Source: Phyllobacterium zundukense (lineage in GTDB: Bacteria > Pseudomonadota > Alphaproteobacteria > Rhizobiales > Rhizobiaceae). From it: a stretch of DNA of 64,000 nt. Below the pieces are notes generated by a model, which was not told the origin of the DNA, did no database searches, and saw only the letters and a program-made list of their open reading frames with translations. A program made the position numbers and the translations under genes. The stretch spans positions 496,001-560,000 of the forward strand of contig NZ_CP104970.1 in NCBI RefSeq assembly GCF_025452195.1. The letters are read 5' to 3'. Below, piece by piece: positions 1-9,508 of this stretch; the first letter of the stretch is position 1; each line of letters starts with the position of its first letter.

Positions 1-1211
1 CGAAGTCGAGTTGCAAGGTCTTTCCACGGCTCCGAAGAGCCTGACAAGATCGCCGCAGTGGTGGTTTCCATGCTTGCCGGTGCCAAGTTGCCACCGATCA
101 CAGCACAGGCAAGAGCGCTCCTGACGAGCTTGCGGGACGGCAACCGCCTTCGGAGCAGCTTTCGACACCGAGGCGGATCTGGCGAGCTCTGCGTTCGTCG
201 TCGCGCCGTTAATTGTCGCGCTAACGAATGCCGTAGGGGAGTTTGGCGCGACAATTCTTGCGCGACTCTGCTCGGGTTGACTTCGCACAGATCGGATGTC
301 GCGCCGAGCACAAAATTGAGAAACTTCAATTACCAGTGAAACGCAAACCTGATCGACGGATAAATTGGTTGACCGTCGGCCTGATTCTTTCTGCACTGCC
401 GCTTACGGCATGCTGGCCTGCATCGAGGTGGCTGCGGTGGCAAGAGTTGCGGACAGGGCGGCGACGGCTTTGATTTTATCAGCATGGGCAGTTACCGCTC
501 ACATTGGAGGCCTCGTATTCAGTCGCCTTAAGAATGCCGACCGACTCCGTTGGGCAGTTCTTCCCGTTCGGCCGTTGCTTGTGCTGTCACGGCAGAGTTC
601 ACGACTTCGAACCTCTCCGTGGCTCGGATCACTGCAATCGCTGGGGCCGCTCGCAACCAAATCACTCGCGCTACTACTTTTCCTAGCCGCATGCCTTGCC
701 GCTGTCTCGGCCCTCTTGCTCCATGTTCGTTATTTGCGAAGCCTGATCGCCGCTCGTTCGACAAGACAGCCGCAGTAGCTAGGGGGCGCATTCTGCACGC
801 ATGACCGAGATCTCCGCATCGGCTAGCACACCGATGACCGGGGCCATATAGCCGAGCGGCACGTAGAACGAGATGCAGTTAAGCAGACCGAAATCTTTAA
901 GATGCTTCCCTTTTTGCCGCTGCCGTTCCCAGTTGGTGGATGGCAGGTTAGTTGCGACTTCGTCACGGATGACAGAGCGATAGCACCCGAATTTGGGACC
1001 TGCCGATAGGTCCCAAAAGCATCGGCCCAGCGTCCGACGTAAAATCGACCATCCAGTAGGTGCTTGGCCAGAGGTATCGGCGGTCTTGATTCAGATCGCC
1101 CGCACTTGGGATGTGGAGAAGCGGCTCATGATTTGATCATATATGGGAGGCCCGTGTGTCTTTTCTGTCCGGCTTTCAATGCGCAGGCGAATCTACTGGC
1201 GGCCATTAAAA
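1..1211. other. Left-edge region without a confident gene
   Basis: No gene could be recognised here with confidence. Plus-strand bases of about 152-280 read as a hydrophobic stretch (FVVAPLIVALTNAVGEFGATI, stop at 278-280) that resembles the end of an integral membrane protein; GEFGATI is common near the C-terminus of ABC permeases, but there is too little left to name the family. The minus strand around 780-1050 has a readable stretch without a start codon or recognisable motif. The region flanks a broken MFS gene and is most easily read as the debris of earlier rearrangements. Confidence 0.35.
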
Positions 1212-2751
1212 TCACCGTTGGGGAACGATTGGCGATGGCTGATTGGACTTGGCCAGGATGCCCGTCGGGCGCTCAATTGAAATTGTCACATCTGGCGGCA
1301 GCGTCCCTTCGTGCAATTGACGAATACGGTCATCCAGTTCCTTCTCCGCCGTCGTGAGGCGATAGTTCAGTCGTAGGTAATCCGCCCAGGTCGGCGTGCG
1401 GAATGTTTCTGTCCACCGCGATAGCACTTGCAGATCGCGCGTGAGTGTCCAATGCCGCGCCCCGATGCGGCTTTGCACCTGCCGGCGTTCCAGCATGAGA
1501 CTCATGAACAGGTCCACGTTTTCGCTGGGTACCAGGTAATGGGTTCTGACGACGATGGGCCCGCTTCTCGGCTTCAGATCGAGGGCGATTGAAGGCGCAT
1601 TGATGTTTTCAGCGGGATCTGGGTCGGTTGCGTGCCGTTCGCGGATCGGGAACAGGAAGCCGGACAGCGCGACTAACAGACTAGCTCCTGCCGACCCGCC
1701 AAGCGCCCAAGTCAGCGAATAGCTTTGGGCCACGGCGCCCCAAATCAAGCTGCCAGCGGCCAGGCCCCCATACGTGAAGGCGTAATAGATTGAGAGAGTC
1801 CGGCCTACAACCCAACGGGGGCTCGCCAGCTGGACGGTCACGCCCACTCCCGCCCATGCGGTGACCCAACCCGCACCCCCTATTGCCAGAGAGAAAGCCT
1901 GCCATCAGAATGCCGAACGCAACAGGTCCTCCTTGCAACTGATCGCGAACGACAAGGGGAAGCAGAGCCAGGATTGAAATGCTGGCCACACCAAAGAGCG
2001 TTCCACGCATGATGGCCGATTTTATCTCCGATGACATCGCCGTAAAACGCACGCCGTCATAAATGGAAGTGAGTATCGATTCCCGAGGTAGCGGGGACGA
2101 GCGGACCTTCCAGTTATGCCGCAACAGGACAGATATTGGCGCCAGATAGCCAAGTGTGGTCAAGGCGAAGGCCAACAGCGGTCCGAAGACGGCGACGATG
2201 ATGCCGCCCAGCGCGGGACCGACGCTGCGGACAGTGTTGAAGCCAATCGAGATAAGGGTGACGGCAGCCGGTAGATCGCGGCGCTCGACAATATCGCCAA
2301 TGGAAGCCTGCCAGGCCGGGTCATTGAGTGCGGCGCCACATCCCGCCAAAAAGCCGACCCCAAGTAGGATCCAGGGGTTAACGAAGCCGAGCGCAACGAG
2401 AACAGTCAAGATTCCAGAGGACGCCATCATCAAGACCCGACCGACGAGCATGACTTTGCGGCGATTGAAACTGTCTACGACGGCCCCGACAAACACGGAA
2501 AGGATGAATGCGGGCAGGGTCGTGGAAGCCTGGACCAGTGCAACCATCAGATCAGAAGTCGAGGTCGTCGCCATCAGCCAACTGATGGCGACGGACTCTA
2601 TTAGCCAGCCGAGGCTGGAAACCTGCGCGGCAAGCCAGATTGATCGGAAGGACCGGTTCTTAAGCGGCGCAAACGTCCCTGGCAACGCAGCATCCGCATG
2701 GTCACCAGCTACACCATTCACGTTATTGGCCAAACTTCCTGGACGTTTCAT
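1212..2751 (-). pseudogene. MFS transporter, copy A, internal deletion and frameshift
   Basis: This was an EntS/MFS_3-type major facilitator (putative drug or siderophore exporter in the inner membrane) with a C-terminal soluble extension. The N-terminal part (1904-2751) gives about 285 good residues, including the loop between helices 2 and 3 (DSFNRRK). It runs out of frame just after GILMAGF near 1900. The rest of the protein continues in another frame (LAIGGAGW, then QLASPRWVVG) down to 1212. Compared with copy B at 44170-45183, about 60 codons covering roughly two helices are missing at the junction, and the join also changes frame. No full transporter can be made. The C-terminal domain after about residue 420 (SGPIVVR, WTETFRTPTWADYLRLN) is shared with copy B. 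The minus-strand neighbour is a truncated aldehyde dehydrogenase. Confidence 0.85.
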
Positions 2752-3494
2752 CGGCTCGCGCTTGTTATGACTATTGGCATCAGATTAGTCTTCTGGCCTG
2801 CTGGGGTGGGCCGAGAAGAGGAGAACATGTTCGGCTATGTGTTCAGGGCGGAACACTGCCCGCTACGCTTTGGCCCTGGTGTGAAAACGGCCAGCAGTGC
2901 TCCAGCGCCCGATGTGATACGTCCACCATCAGCGGTAAGTCCTGCACGAGAGCGGAGGCCAGAATCGGACCGAGCATACGGTCGATCCTGAAGGCAGACT
3001 TCACTCTTCTGGGCCCCAATATTCTATGTGCATGAAAGCTAACGCGCACAGAGCTCCAATCGAGCGTTCGTCCGCCAGGACAGCTATGGCTGTACCTAAT
3101 TTTGCCGAAGCAGCACGATGGAACTTGTGGCGAGTGTGACGGAGGCATTCTCTGGAATAATCCACGGCGCTATGCAATCGCCCTGTTTCAGGGTGCTAGC
3201 TGCCACCACCTTAGCCTGTGGGCCGCGACGATTTGGAGCAAATGCCCACTTTTATCGGTACGATCCTGCAAAATTGCGGTTCGTACCGCCCAAATTCGGC
3301 TTCCTCTATCGTTGTTCTGAGAGAACTGGACTCTCGAGGTTTCTTGATCGCCAAAGGAACCTGTGATCCTGATATTTCACACTGGCCCACAATTTCTACC
3401 CAAACGGCATACAGCCAGATGAGGGTGACTCTGTCGCCAGCACCCAGCAACTGTCGCATTGGTTTTGCGCGTGAACGGCTTCCAGGCCACGATC
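2752..3494. other. Intergenic region with duplicated segment
   Basis: No gene is supported here. The short open frames have no recognisable content. Bases about 2974-3028 and 3456-3494 match the region just downstream of the second aldehyde dehydrogenase copy (about 45703-45757 and 45948-45985). The homology between the two aldehyde dehydrogenase loci therefore extends in patches beyond the genes themselves. Confidence 0.5.
2974..3028. repeat. Diverged repeat, copy 1
   Basis: This stretch aligns by eye with 45703-45757; both contain cggtcgatcc and gcagacttcactcttctg at the same spacing. It belongs to the larger duplicated segment that carries the aldehyde dehydrogenase gene. Confidence 0.6.
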
Positions 3495-4886
3495 CTAGAG
3501 ACCGCCCATGCAGAGATATTTCATCTCGAGATAGTCCTCGAGCCCGTGACGCGATCCTTCGCGCCCGATCCCGGATTGTTTGACGCCGCCGAAGGGGGCT
3601 GCCTCGGATGACATTCGGCCCGTGTTTATGCCGACCATGCCATATTCCAATGCTTCAGCAATGCGCCAGACGCGCTTGAGGTGGGAGGCATAAAAATATG
3701 CCGCGAGACCGTAGATGGTGTCATTGGCTTCGCGAACCACCTGCTCGGCATCTTCAAAGCGGATGATCGGCGCTAACGAGCCAAAGGTCTCCTCCTGAGC
3801 CAGCCGCATGGTGCTGACCACGTCCCTGATTACGGTGGGCGCAAAGAACGTTGCGGAGTTGCCGACGCGAATGCCACCACATTCGATCTTTGCTCCTTTT
3901 CGAATGGCATCATCCACATGCGCTTCGATCTTCGCCAGGGCATATGTGTCGATCAGTGGACCGATCGCAACATCCGGATCGAAGCCATCACCAACCTGCA
4001 GGCCTCGGACACGCTCCGTGAACTTCTGCGTGAACTCATCGTACATTTTGGACTGGACGTACAGGCGATTGGCCGAGACGCAAGTTTGCCCGGCGTTGCG
4101 AAACTTCGCCTGTATCGCACCATCGACGGCAGCATCGATGTCCGCATCATCAAAGACGATGAAGGGGGCGTTGCCTCCGAGCTCGAAGCTTATCCTCTTT
4201 ATCTGATCCGAACATTGCCGCATGAGCAGCCGTCCGACCTCGGTCGATCCTGTGAAACTGATCTTGCGGACCTTAGGGTTGGAGCACAGTTCGCGGCCAA
4301 CCGCGTCACCTTCCGACGCGTAGATCAGATTGAGGACGCCCTCGGGAAAGCCAGCCGTCTGGGCAAGCACGAACATGGCGCCGGCGATAAGAGGTGTTTG
4401 CTCGGCAGGCTTCAGGATAACGGTACAGCCAGCAGCCAACGCCGGCGAGATTTTGCGGGCGACCATCGACGCTGGAAAATTCCAGGGCGTAATTGCACCG
4501 ACCACACCGACCGGTTGCTTGATCACCAGCAGCCGCCTGTCGTTTGAGGGTGCCGAGATCGTCTCGCCATAAATGCGGTTTGCCTCTTCTGCATACCATT
4601 GGAGATAGGCTGCTGCATGGGCGATTTCGGACTTCGCTTCAGCCAGAGGTTTTCCCATTTCGGCCGTCAGGATTGCAGCGAGATCGTCGCTGTTCTCGAG
4701 GATCAGTTGATGCCATTTCCATAAGAGATCCGAGCGCTCGCGGGCCGTGAGCCCGGCCCAATGTCCTTGGGCGGCATGAGCTTTGTCAATCGCTTTGGTA
4801 ACATCCTCAGCGCCCATGTCCGGAAGTTCTGCCAACAGCTCCCCAGTGGAGGGATTGAAGACTGGAAAGCGCTTCGTGGAATCCGG
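3495..4886 (-). pseudogene. Aldehyde dehydrogenase (succinate-semialdehyde type), copy A, 5'-truncated
   Basis: NAD(P)-dependent aldehyde dehydrogenase family, closest in character to GabD-type succinate-semialdehyde dehydrogenases. The catalytic cysteine (GQTCVSANR) and the general-base glutamate (ELGGNAP) are present and the C-terminus is complete. Compared with the intact copy at 45986-47461, it is nearly identical through most of its length but loses its first 29 or so codons, start codon and ribosome-binding site exactly where the Tn3-family left inverted repeat begins (4886). A TTG at 4835 could in theory start a 446-residue product, but no ribosome-binding site is visible. Differences such as PLAPI to SLAPI show that the two copies have begun to diverge. 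It is probably a non-functional remnant cut by the transposon or by a deletion next to it. Confidence 0.85.
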
Positions 4887-4917
4887 GGGTTATTTGCGGA
4901 AGGGGGCGAAATCCTAC
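4886..4917 (+). repeat. Tn3-family left terminal inverted repeat
   Basis: It begins GGGGTTATTTGCGG and ends GGCGAAATCCTAC. The reverse complement of 8542-8572 matches it with three substitutions and a one-base gap in the G run. Confidence 0.85.
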
Positions 4918-4918
4918 T

Positions 4919-7805
4919 TTAAGCGATGGGCCACCTATACTCTCCGATTAAATTTATATGTTCCCAGCCAAGCGGCGAGACGTGAGCGAGGAGTTCAGGC
5001 GGAACTGGTAAACCGGCATTGTCTCGACTTTTGACGGCATCGCCTAGTTTCAGGGTATTCCAGAAGATGATGATAGCGGTGAGAAGATTGAGGCCTGCAA
5101 TCCTGTAGTGCTGACCTTCGGTGGAGCGATCACGAATTTCACCACGCCGATAAAAATTGACTGCTTGCTTCAAGGCATGATGTGACTCGCCTTTGTTCAG
5201 GCCGACCCGTGCACGCCGCTGCATGCCGACGTCCATGATCCAGTTGATCATGAAAAGCGTCCGTTCGATCCGGCCAACTTCCCGTAAAGCGACAGCCAGT
5301 TCGTTTTGTCTGGGATATGATGCAAGTTTCCGTAAGATCTGGCTGGGTGGCATGATACCGGCAGTCATCGTGGCGGCAACACGCAGGATATCCGGCCAGT
5401 TCCTTTCAATGAGAGGTTCGCTGAGCTTGCCGCCGATCAGTGGACGTAAATGGGCTGGGGCACTTGCTGGATCAAAAGCATAGAGCCGTTTGGACGGTAG
5501 ATCCCGGATGTGCGGGATAAATGCAAAGCCAGTGATCGAGCAGGCGGCGAAAACGTGGTCTGTAAAGCCACCTGTGTCGGCATATTGCTCGCGGATTCTG
5601 TTTGCCTGTCTCGTTCATCAGGAGGCCATCGAGAATGTAAGGGGCTTCACTGGCTGTGGCGGGGATCGCTTGCGTAGAGAATGGAGCATACTGGTCCGAG
5701 ACATGGCTGTAGGCCTTGAGCCCGGGCTCGTTTCCATACTTGGCATTGATTAGATTCATTGCCTCGCCTTTTTGGCTGGCCCGGAAAAACTGTCCGTCGC
5801 TTGATGCGGTCAGGCCGGTACCCCAGAAGGCCGCCATGGGCAGATTGGCATGCGCTTCAACGACAATTGCCAAGGCCCGGTTGTAGGCCTCGCCTTCTAC
5901 ATGCCAACGCGCTATACGCATCAGTTCCCAGAAACCGTGCGTGTGGGTTGCTTCGGCCATCTTGCGCAGACCGAGGTTGATCCCCTCGGCCAGAATGACA
6001 TTCATCAGGCCAATCCGGTCCGTGCATGGCGCTCCAGTGCGCAAATGCGTGAACGCATCCGAAAAACCTGTGATGGTGTCGACCTCAAGCAACAGATCGG
6101 TGATCTTGGTATCGGGCATGCGTTTGTAAAGATCGAGCACCATATCCTCGGCGCCGCCCGGTACATCAGCTTCCAGTTTTTCGACATGGAGCACACCGTT
6201 TTCAATGGAGCCGCCAGGAATCGTTCCATTTCGGGCTGCGCGCCCCAGGGCTTTGAGCGCAATGTCCATCCGTGCACGACGATCCGCCAACCATTCCTGA
6301 GGGCGCAAGGGGATGGCAAGACGAGCGGTATGAGTGACAGCCTGTGCCGGAACCAGCACCTGTTTCAGATCACCATAACGGCGTGATCGCCTCAGCCAGA
6401 TATCGCAGGACCGGAAAGCATCCCGCAGGTGGAATAGCACACTGATTTCCCAAAGCCGGTGATCGTCATTGGGTTGCGCTCGCAAATGGCGATGCCATTT
6501 TGATCCGTTCCGTAGAAAATCCCGTGGATGCTCCTTGCCATCACCGCGTCGCAGTATCTGCACCGCATTCAAGAGAGGAATGGCGACCGCTGCTGCGTGA
6601 ATATCCAGCAGCATCAACATTCTTGGCGTATAGCGGCGAAATCGGTGATATCCAGTGAGCACGTGACTGAGAGGGTCTGTAGCCAGCGTGTCCGTCAGTC
6701 TTGATGCAGTGGCGACAAGCAAACGCAATCCGTCCCAGCCTGGCTTTGTGTTGATGACAGCATCGAGGGCCTCGCCATCATCTTGCGCTCCGATCAGAGT
6801 TCCGCCCAGTTCCGCGAAAGATTTCAAGGTCTGGCGAACGGCGATCTTTTCATCGGCAATTTTGGCCTCGCAAAGCCGCTCCGCCGATCGGTAGAGCTTG
6901 CCGACAATAAGGTCATGGGTTTCGATAATAGTATCAGCCAGTCTGGACTGCCATTCCGAAGCGCATACAGCAAGGATGGCAAAGCGGCGATCCTCGGGCA
7001 AATCCCGCATACCATCGGCATAGTAGCGCTCCCCGTGTCTGCGCAGACGCGTTACCCGATGAGCCGGCACCTCCAGAAAGAGATCGTCCGGAAGGTGAAT
7101 TCCTTGCAGATATTCCAACTTGTCCATCAGGCGATTGGCATCTGCCGAATTGTTGCCAGGCTCAATCTGTCGCAGCCAGACAAAGCGGGTCACCCGGCCA
7201 TCCACAGTATCAGCAAGCAAGCCTAACAGTTCTTGGCGAACGTCAGGAGCAAGTCGGTCGGCGATCCGTGACTCTATCCGGCGCTCAGCATCGACCAATG
7301 CATCCGCACACAATCGTTCAATTGTGGTGACGGCTGGCAGAATGATCAGGCGATGCCGGCAGGCCTCCACGAACCGATGCACCAGATCCTCGTTGGAGAC
7401 AGCGTGCTCTGCTTCTTTGTAAATCCACTCTTTCAGATCAGCCGCTTCACGCCCGGTAAAGGAGCGAAAGCCGTATACCTGGCGCAGCTCCGCAAGGTGC
7501 TCGTGGCGCGTTTCTTCCCGAACGGCATAGTCGAGAAGATCGTCTTCGTTCAGCCCAAGCTGCGCTCCGATGAACTCTACAACCTCGAGGGGGATGATTT
7601 CCCCTGGCGCCAGAATACGGCCAGGATAACGCAGGACGCAAAGCTGCAGGGCGAACCCGAACTTGTTATGAGCCCGGCGGCGGTGCCGGATATGTTCGAG
7701 ATCTTCGTCGCTGAGGGTATAATGCCTGAGGAGGTCTGCCTGTTCGACGGGCAGGCGAAAGATGGCAGTCTTCTGGCGATCAGTTAAAATGATGCGGCGC
7801 GGCAT
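4919..7805 (-). pseudogene. tnpA: Tn3-family transposase TnpA, single-base frameshift
   Basis: DDE transposase of the Tn3 family, about 960 codons in two frames, which is the usual size. The N-terminal domain (DUF4158 type, from MPRRIILTD at 7805) and most of the catalytic region are in one frame down to about 5600. The product then diverges into an artificial tail. The true continuation (IREQYADTGGFTDHVFAACS, through PLIERNWPD to WPIA at 4919) is in the next frame. One extra base in the coding-strand string cagaatcc near 5594-5600 explains the shift. It is either a real inactivating mutation or a sequencing error. A programmed frameshift is unlikely because no slippery heptamer is visible and the family does not use one here. 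The gene is divergent from tnpR. Confidence 0.85.
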
Positions 7806-7930
7806 GCTTGTACCTTATTCTAAATTTATCTAGCTTTAAGAGGCTTTGTTTCTGATGCTGGTTAAGATACAGTTTGCGCTAACAAATCAACCGCGACTTC
7901 TTCGCCGCCTCAAACCAACGTTTAAGAAAC
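7806..7930. promoter_or_regulatory. Putative res site and divergent tnpA/tnpR promoters
   Basis: This 125-bp gap separates the divergent tnpA and tnpR start codons. In Tn3-type elements of this layout, the resolution site and both promoters sit here and TnpR binds and represses both genes. The stretch is AT-rich (for example attctaaatttatctag). I could not delimit the individual subsites by eye. Confidence 0.55.
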
Positions 7931-8545
7931 ATGCTGATCGGATACGCTCGCGTCTCCAAAGCCGATGGCTCGCAGTCCCTCGATCTGCAGCACGACGATC
8001 TGCGCGCCGCCGGCGTCGAACTGGACAACATCTATGAGGATCGCGCTTCCGGCAGCCGTGACGATCGGCCTGGTCTGGCCGCCTGCCTGAAATCCTTGCG
8101 CGCCGGCGATGTGCTGGTGGTCTGGAAGCTCGATCGCCTCGGGCGGTCGCTTGCTCACCTGGTCAACACCGTGAAGGATCTGTCAGACCGCAAGATCGGT
8201 CTGCGTGTGCTGACCGGGAAGGGTGCCCAGATCGACACCACGACCGCCTCCGGCCGCATGGTGTTCGGAATCTTCGCCACCCTGGCCGAATTCGAGCGGG
8301 ATCTGATCCGTGAACGCACCATGGCCGGTCTCGCTGCCGCCCGGGCGCGTGGCCGAAAAGGCGGGCGCAAATTTGCACTCACCAAGGCACAAGTGCGCCT
8401 CGCGCAAGCCGCCATGGCGCAACGCGACACTTCCGTTTCCGATCTGTGCAAGGAACTCGGAATCGAACGTGTCACCCTCTATCGCTACGTCGGCCCAAAG
8501 GGTGAACTCAGGGACTATGGAAAACGTGTCCTCGGCTTGGCGTAG
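7931..8545 (+). CDS. tnpR: Serine resolvase TnpR
   Basis: Site-specific serine recombinase of the resolvase/invertase family, 204 residues. The N-terminal catalytic domain (about 1-140) has the nucleophile in YARVSK (Ser9) and the conserved segments VWKLDRLGRS and GIFATLAEFERDLIRERT. The C-terminal helix-turn-helix (about 145-195, DLCKELGIERVTLYRYV) binds res. It would resolve transposon cointegrates and repress the divergent transposase gene. The gene looks intact, and its stop codon at 8543-8545 already lies within the right terminal repeat, as is common in compact Tn3 elements. Confidence 0.93.
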   Translation: MLIGYARVSKADGSQSLDLQHDDLRAAGVELDNIYEDRASGSRDDRPGLAACLKSLRAGDVLVVWKLDRLGRSLAHLVNTVKDLSDRKIGLRVLTGKGAQIDTTTASGRMVFGIFATLAEFERDLIRERTMAGLAAARARGRKGGRKFALTKAQVRLAQAAMAQRDTSVSDLCKELGIERVTLYRYVGPKGELRDYGKRVLGLA

Positions 8546-8572
8546 GATTTCGCCCCTCCCACAAACAACCCC
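8542..8572 (-). repeat. Tn3-family right terminal inverted repeat
   Basis: Read on the minus strand it begins GGGGTTGTTTGTGGG and ends GGCGAAATCCTAC, matching the left end at 4886-4917. The first bases overlap the tnpR stop codon. Confidence 0.85.
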
Positions 8573-8591
8573 TAAATGGAACCGGACCTAT

Positions 8592-9416
8592 ATGGAGAAA
8601 TCTGAGAAAATTAGCCTGATCGATCGGACGTCCCGCCTCGTGGAACGCGGTTCCCCCGCGATGGCGCGTGCGGCTTTTTTCATAGCGCAGAATGCTGAAC
8701 TGGTGGTGAGCTCGTCTATCGCCGAAATCAGTCGTGCCTGCGGCACCGGTGAATCAACCGTGATCCGCCTCTGTCAGACTCTTGGATTTGACGGGTTCAG
8801 CGCCTTCAAACTTGCTCTGACGCGCGAGATTGAGCGCGAGCGGGTTCTCCAAGCCACTCGGGACAGGTCCATCGAGGCGAGCGCAAGCGGACCACTGAGA
8901 CGTGACCCCAGGCTTGATATTATTGTCGAGGAGTTGAGCGCATCTATCCAGCGGTCTGCCCGCCAAATGAAACTCAAACAAGTCTTAGAACTAGCAACGA
9001 GGCTTTGCCGCGCGCGCCGAGTCGTGGCCTATGGCGTAAGCGTCTCAGGAATTTGCGCCGAGCTTTTTGCCACTCGCCTCGCATATCAGGGAATCATCGT
9101 CAATGTGCCTCGTTCCGGCGACCTCGCGCTCGCGAGCGCAAGCTCCTTCACGAATGAAGATGTAGCGATTGGCATATCTTACAACGGACTTAGCGAAGAG
9201 ACCGTCGCATTTCTGGAGCGTGCTAGTGACCGCGGCAGCTACACCTTCGCCTTAACAACGCAACCCGCGAGCCCGCTAGCCAAGATGGCACAGGTCGTAT
9301 TGGAGCTTTCAACCTTCGGCGCCTGGCCGAAGGACGGTTCTGCTCGCCTGCTGCCTTCAGTAATTCTTCTGACGGAATATGTCGCGACTCTTATCGAGCA
9401 CCAGAAAAAGGCTTAG
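8592..9416 (+). CDS. RpiR/MurR-family transcriptional regulator
   Basis: Sugar-phosphate-responsive regulator of 274 residues. The N-terminal HTH_6 domain (about 1-80) includes SIAEISRACGTGESTVIRLC, and the C-terminal SIS domain (about 125-255) includes VVAYGVSVSG and GISYNGLSEET, the fold that senses phosphosugars. ATG at 8592 is chosen because the longer open frame upstream runs through the transposon and tnpR. The start lies only 20 bp from the transposon end, so its original promoter has probably been displaced, and no strong ribosome-binding site is visible. It precedes a CUT1 ABC operon in the same direction by 92 bp and probably controls it. The exact ligand cannot be told. Confidence 0.85.
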   Translation: MEKSEKISLIDRTSRLVERGSPAMARAAFFIAQNAELVVSSSIAEISRACGTGESTVIRLCQTLGFDGFSAFKLALTREIERERVLQATRDRSIEASASGPLRRDPRLDIIVEELSASIQRSARQMKLKQVLELATRLCRARRVVAYGVSVSGICAELFATRLAYQGIIVNVPRSGDLALASASSFTNEDVAIGISYNGLSEETVAFLERASDRGSYTFALTTQPASPLAKMAQVVLELSTFGAWPKDGSARLLPSVILLTEYVATLIEHQKKA

Positions 9417-9508
9417 GCGGTGTAAAGCTCCTGGTGGAGCTTTGCTCCAAATGTCACAGGACTGAAACAAAAATCCTGAATATCCGCTTCAAACGAAAGG
9501 TTAAGCGG

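Larger units (their letters stand above)
4886..8572. mobile_element. Tn3-family transposon (tnpA frameshifted, tnpR intact)
   Basis: A compact element of about 3.7 kb with a minus-strand Tn3-family transposase and a divergent serine resolvase, bounded by matching terminal inverted repeats that begin GGGGTT and end GCGAAATCCTAC (left 4886-4917, right 8542-8572). It carries no passenger genes. The 5 bp outside the two ends (atccg and taaat) differ, so there is no target-site duplication. Truncated aldehyde dehydrogenase copy A lies on the left, and an unrelated rpiR-type gene starts 20 bp beyond the right end. Rearrangement at or after insertion is therefore likely. Confidence 0.9.

Noticed and set aside
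2156..2770. A 204-codon plus-strand open frame
   Set aside because: It is antisense to the MFS relic and is rich in Ser, Thr, Arg and Pro, as expected for a shadow frame.
3918..4547. A 209-codon plus-strand open frame, repeated at 46409-47038
   Set aside because: Its presence at both loci only reflects the duplicated aldehyde dehydrogenase gene on the other strand; the translation has no domain.
5594..5600. Programmed frameshifting in tnpA
   Set aside because: The shift is +1, there is no slippery heptamer or pseudoknot in view, and Tn3-family transposases are not known for it.
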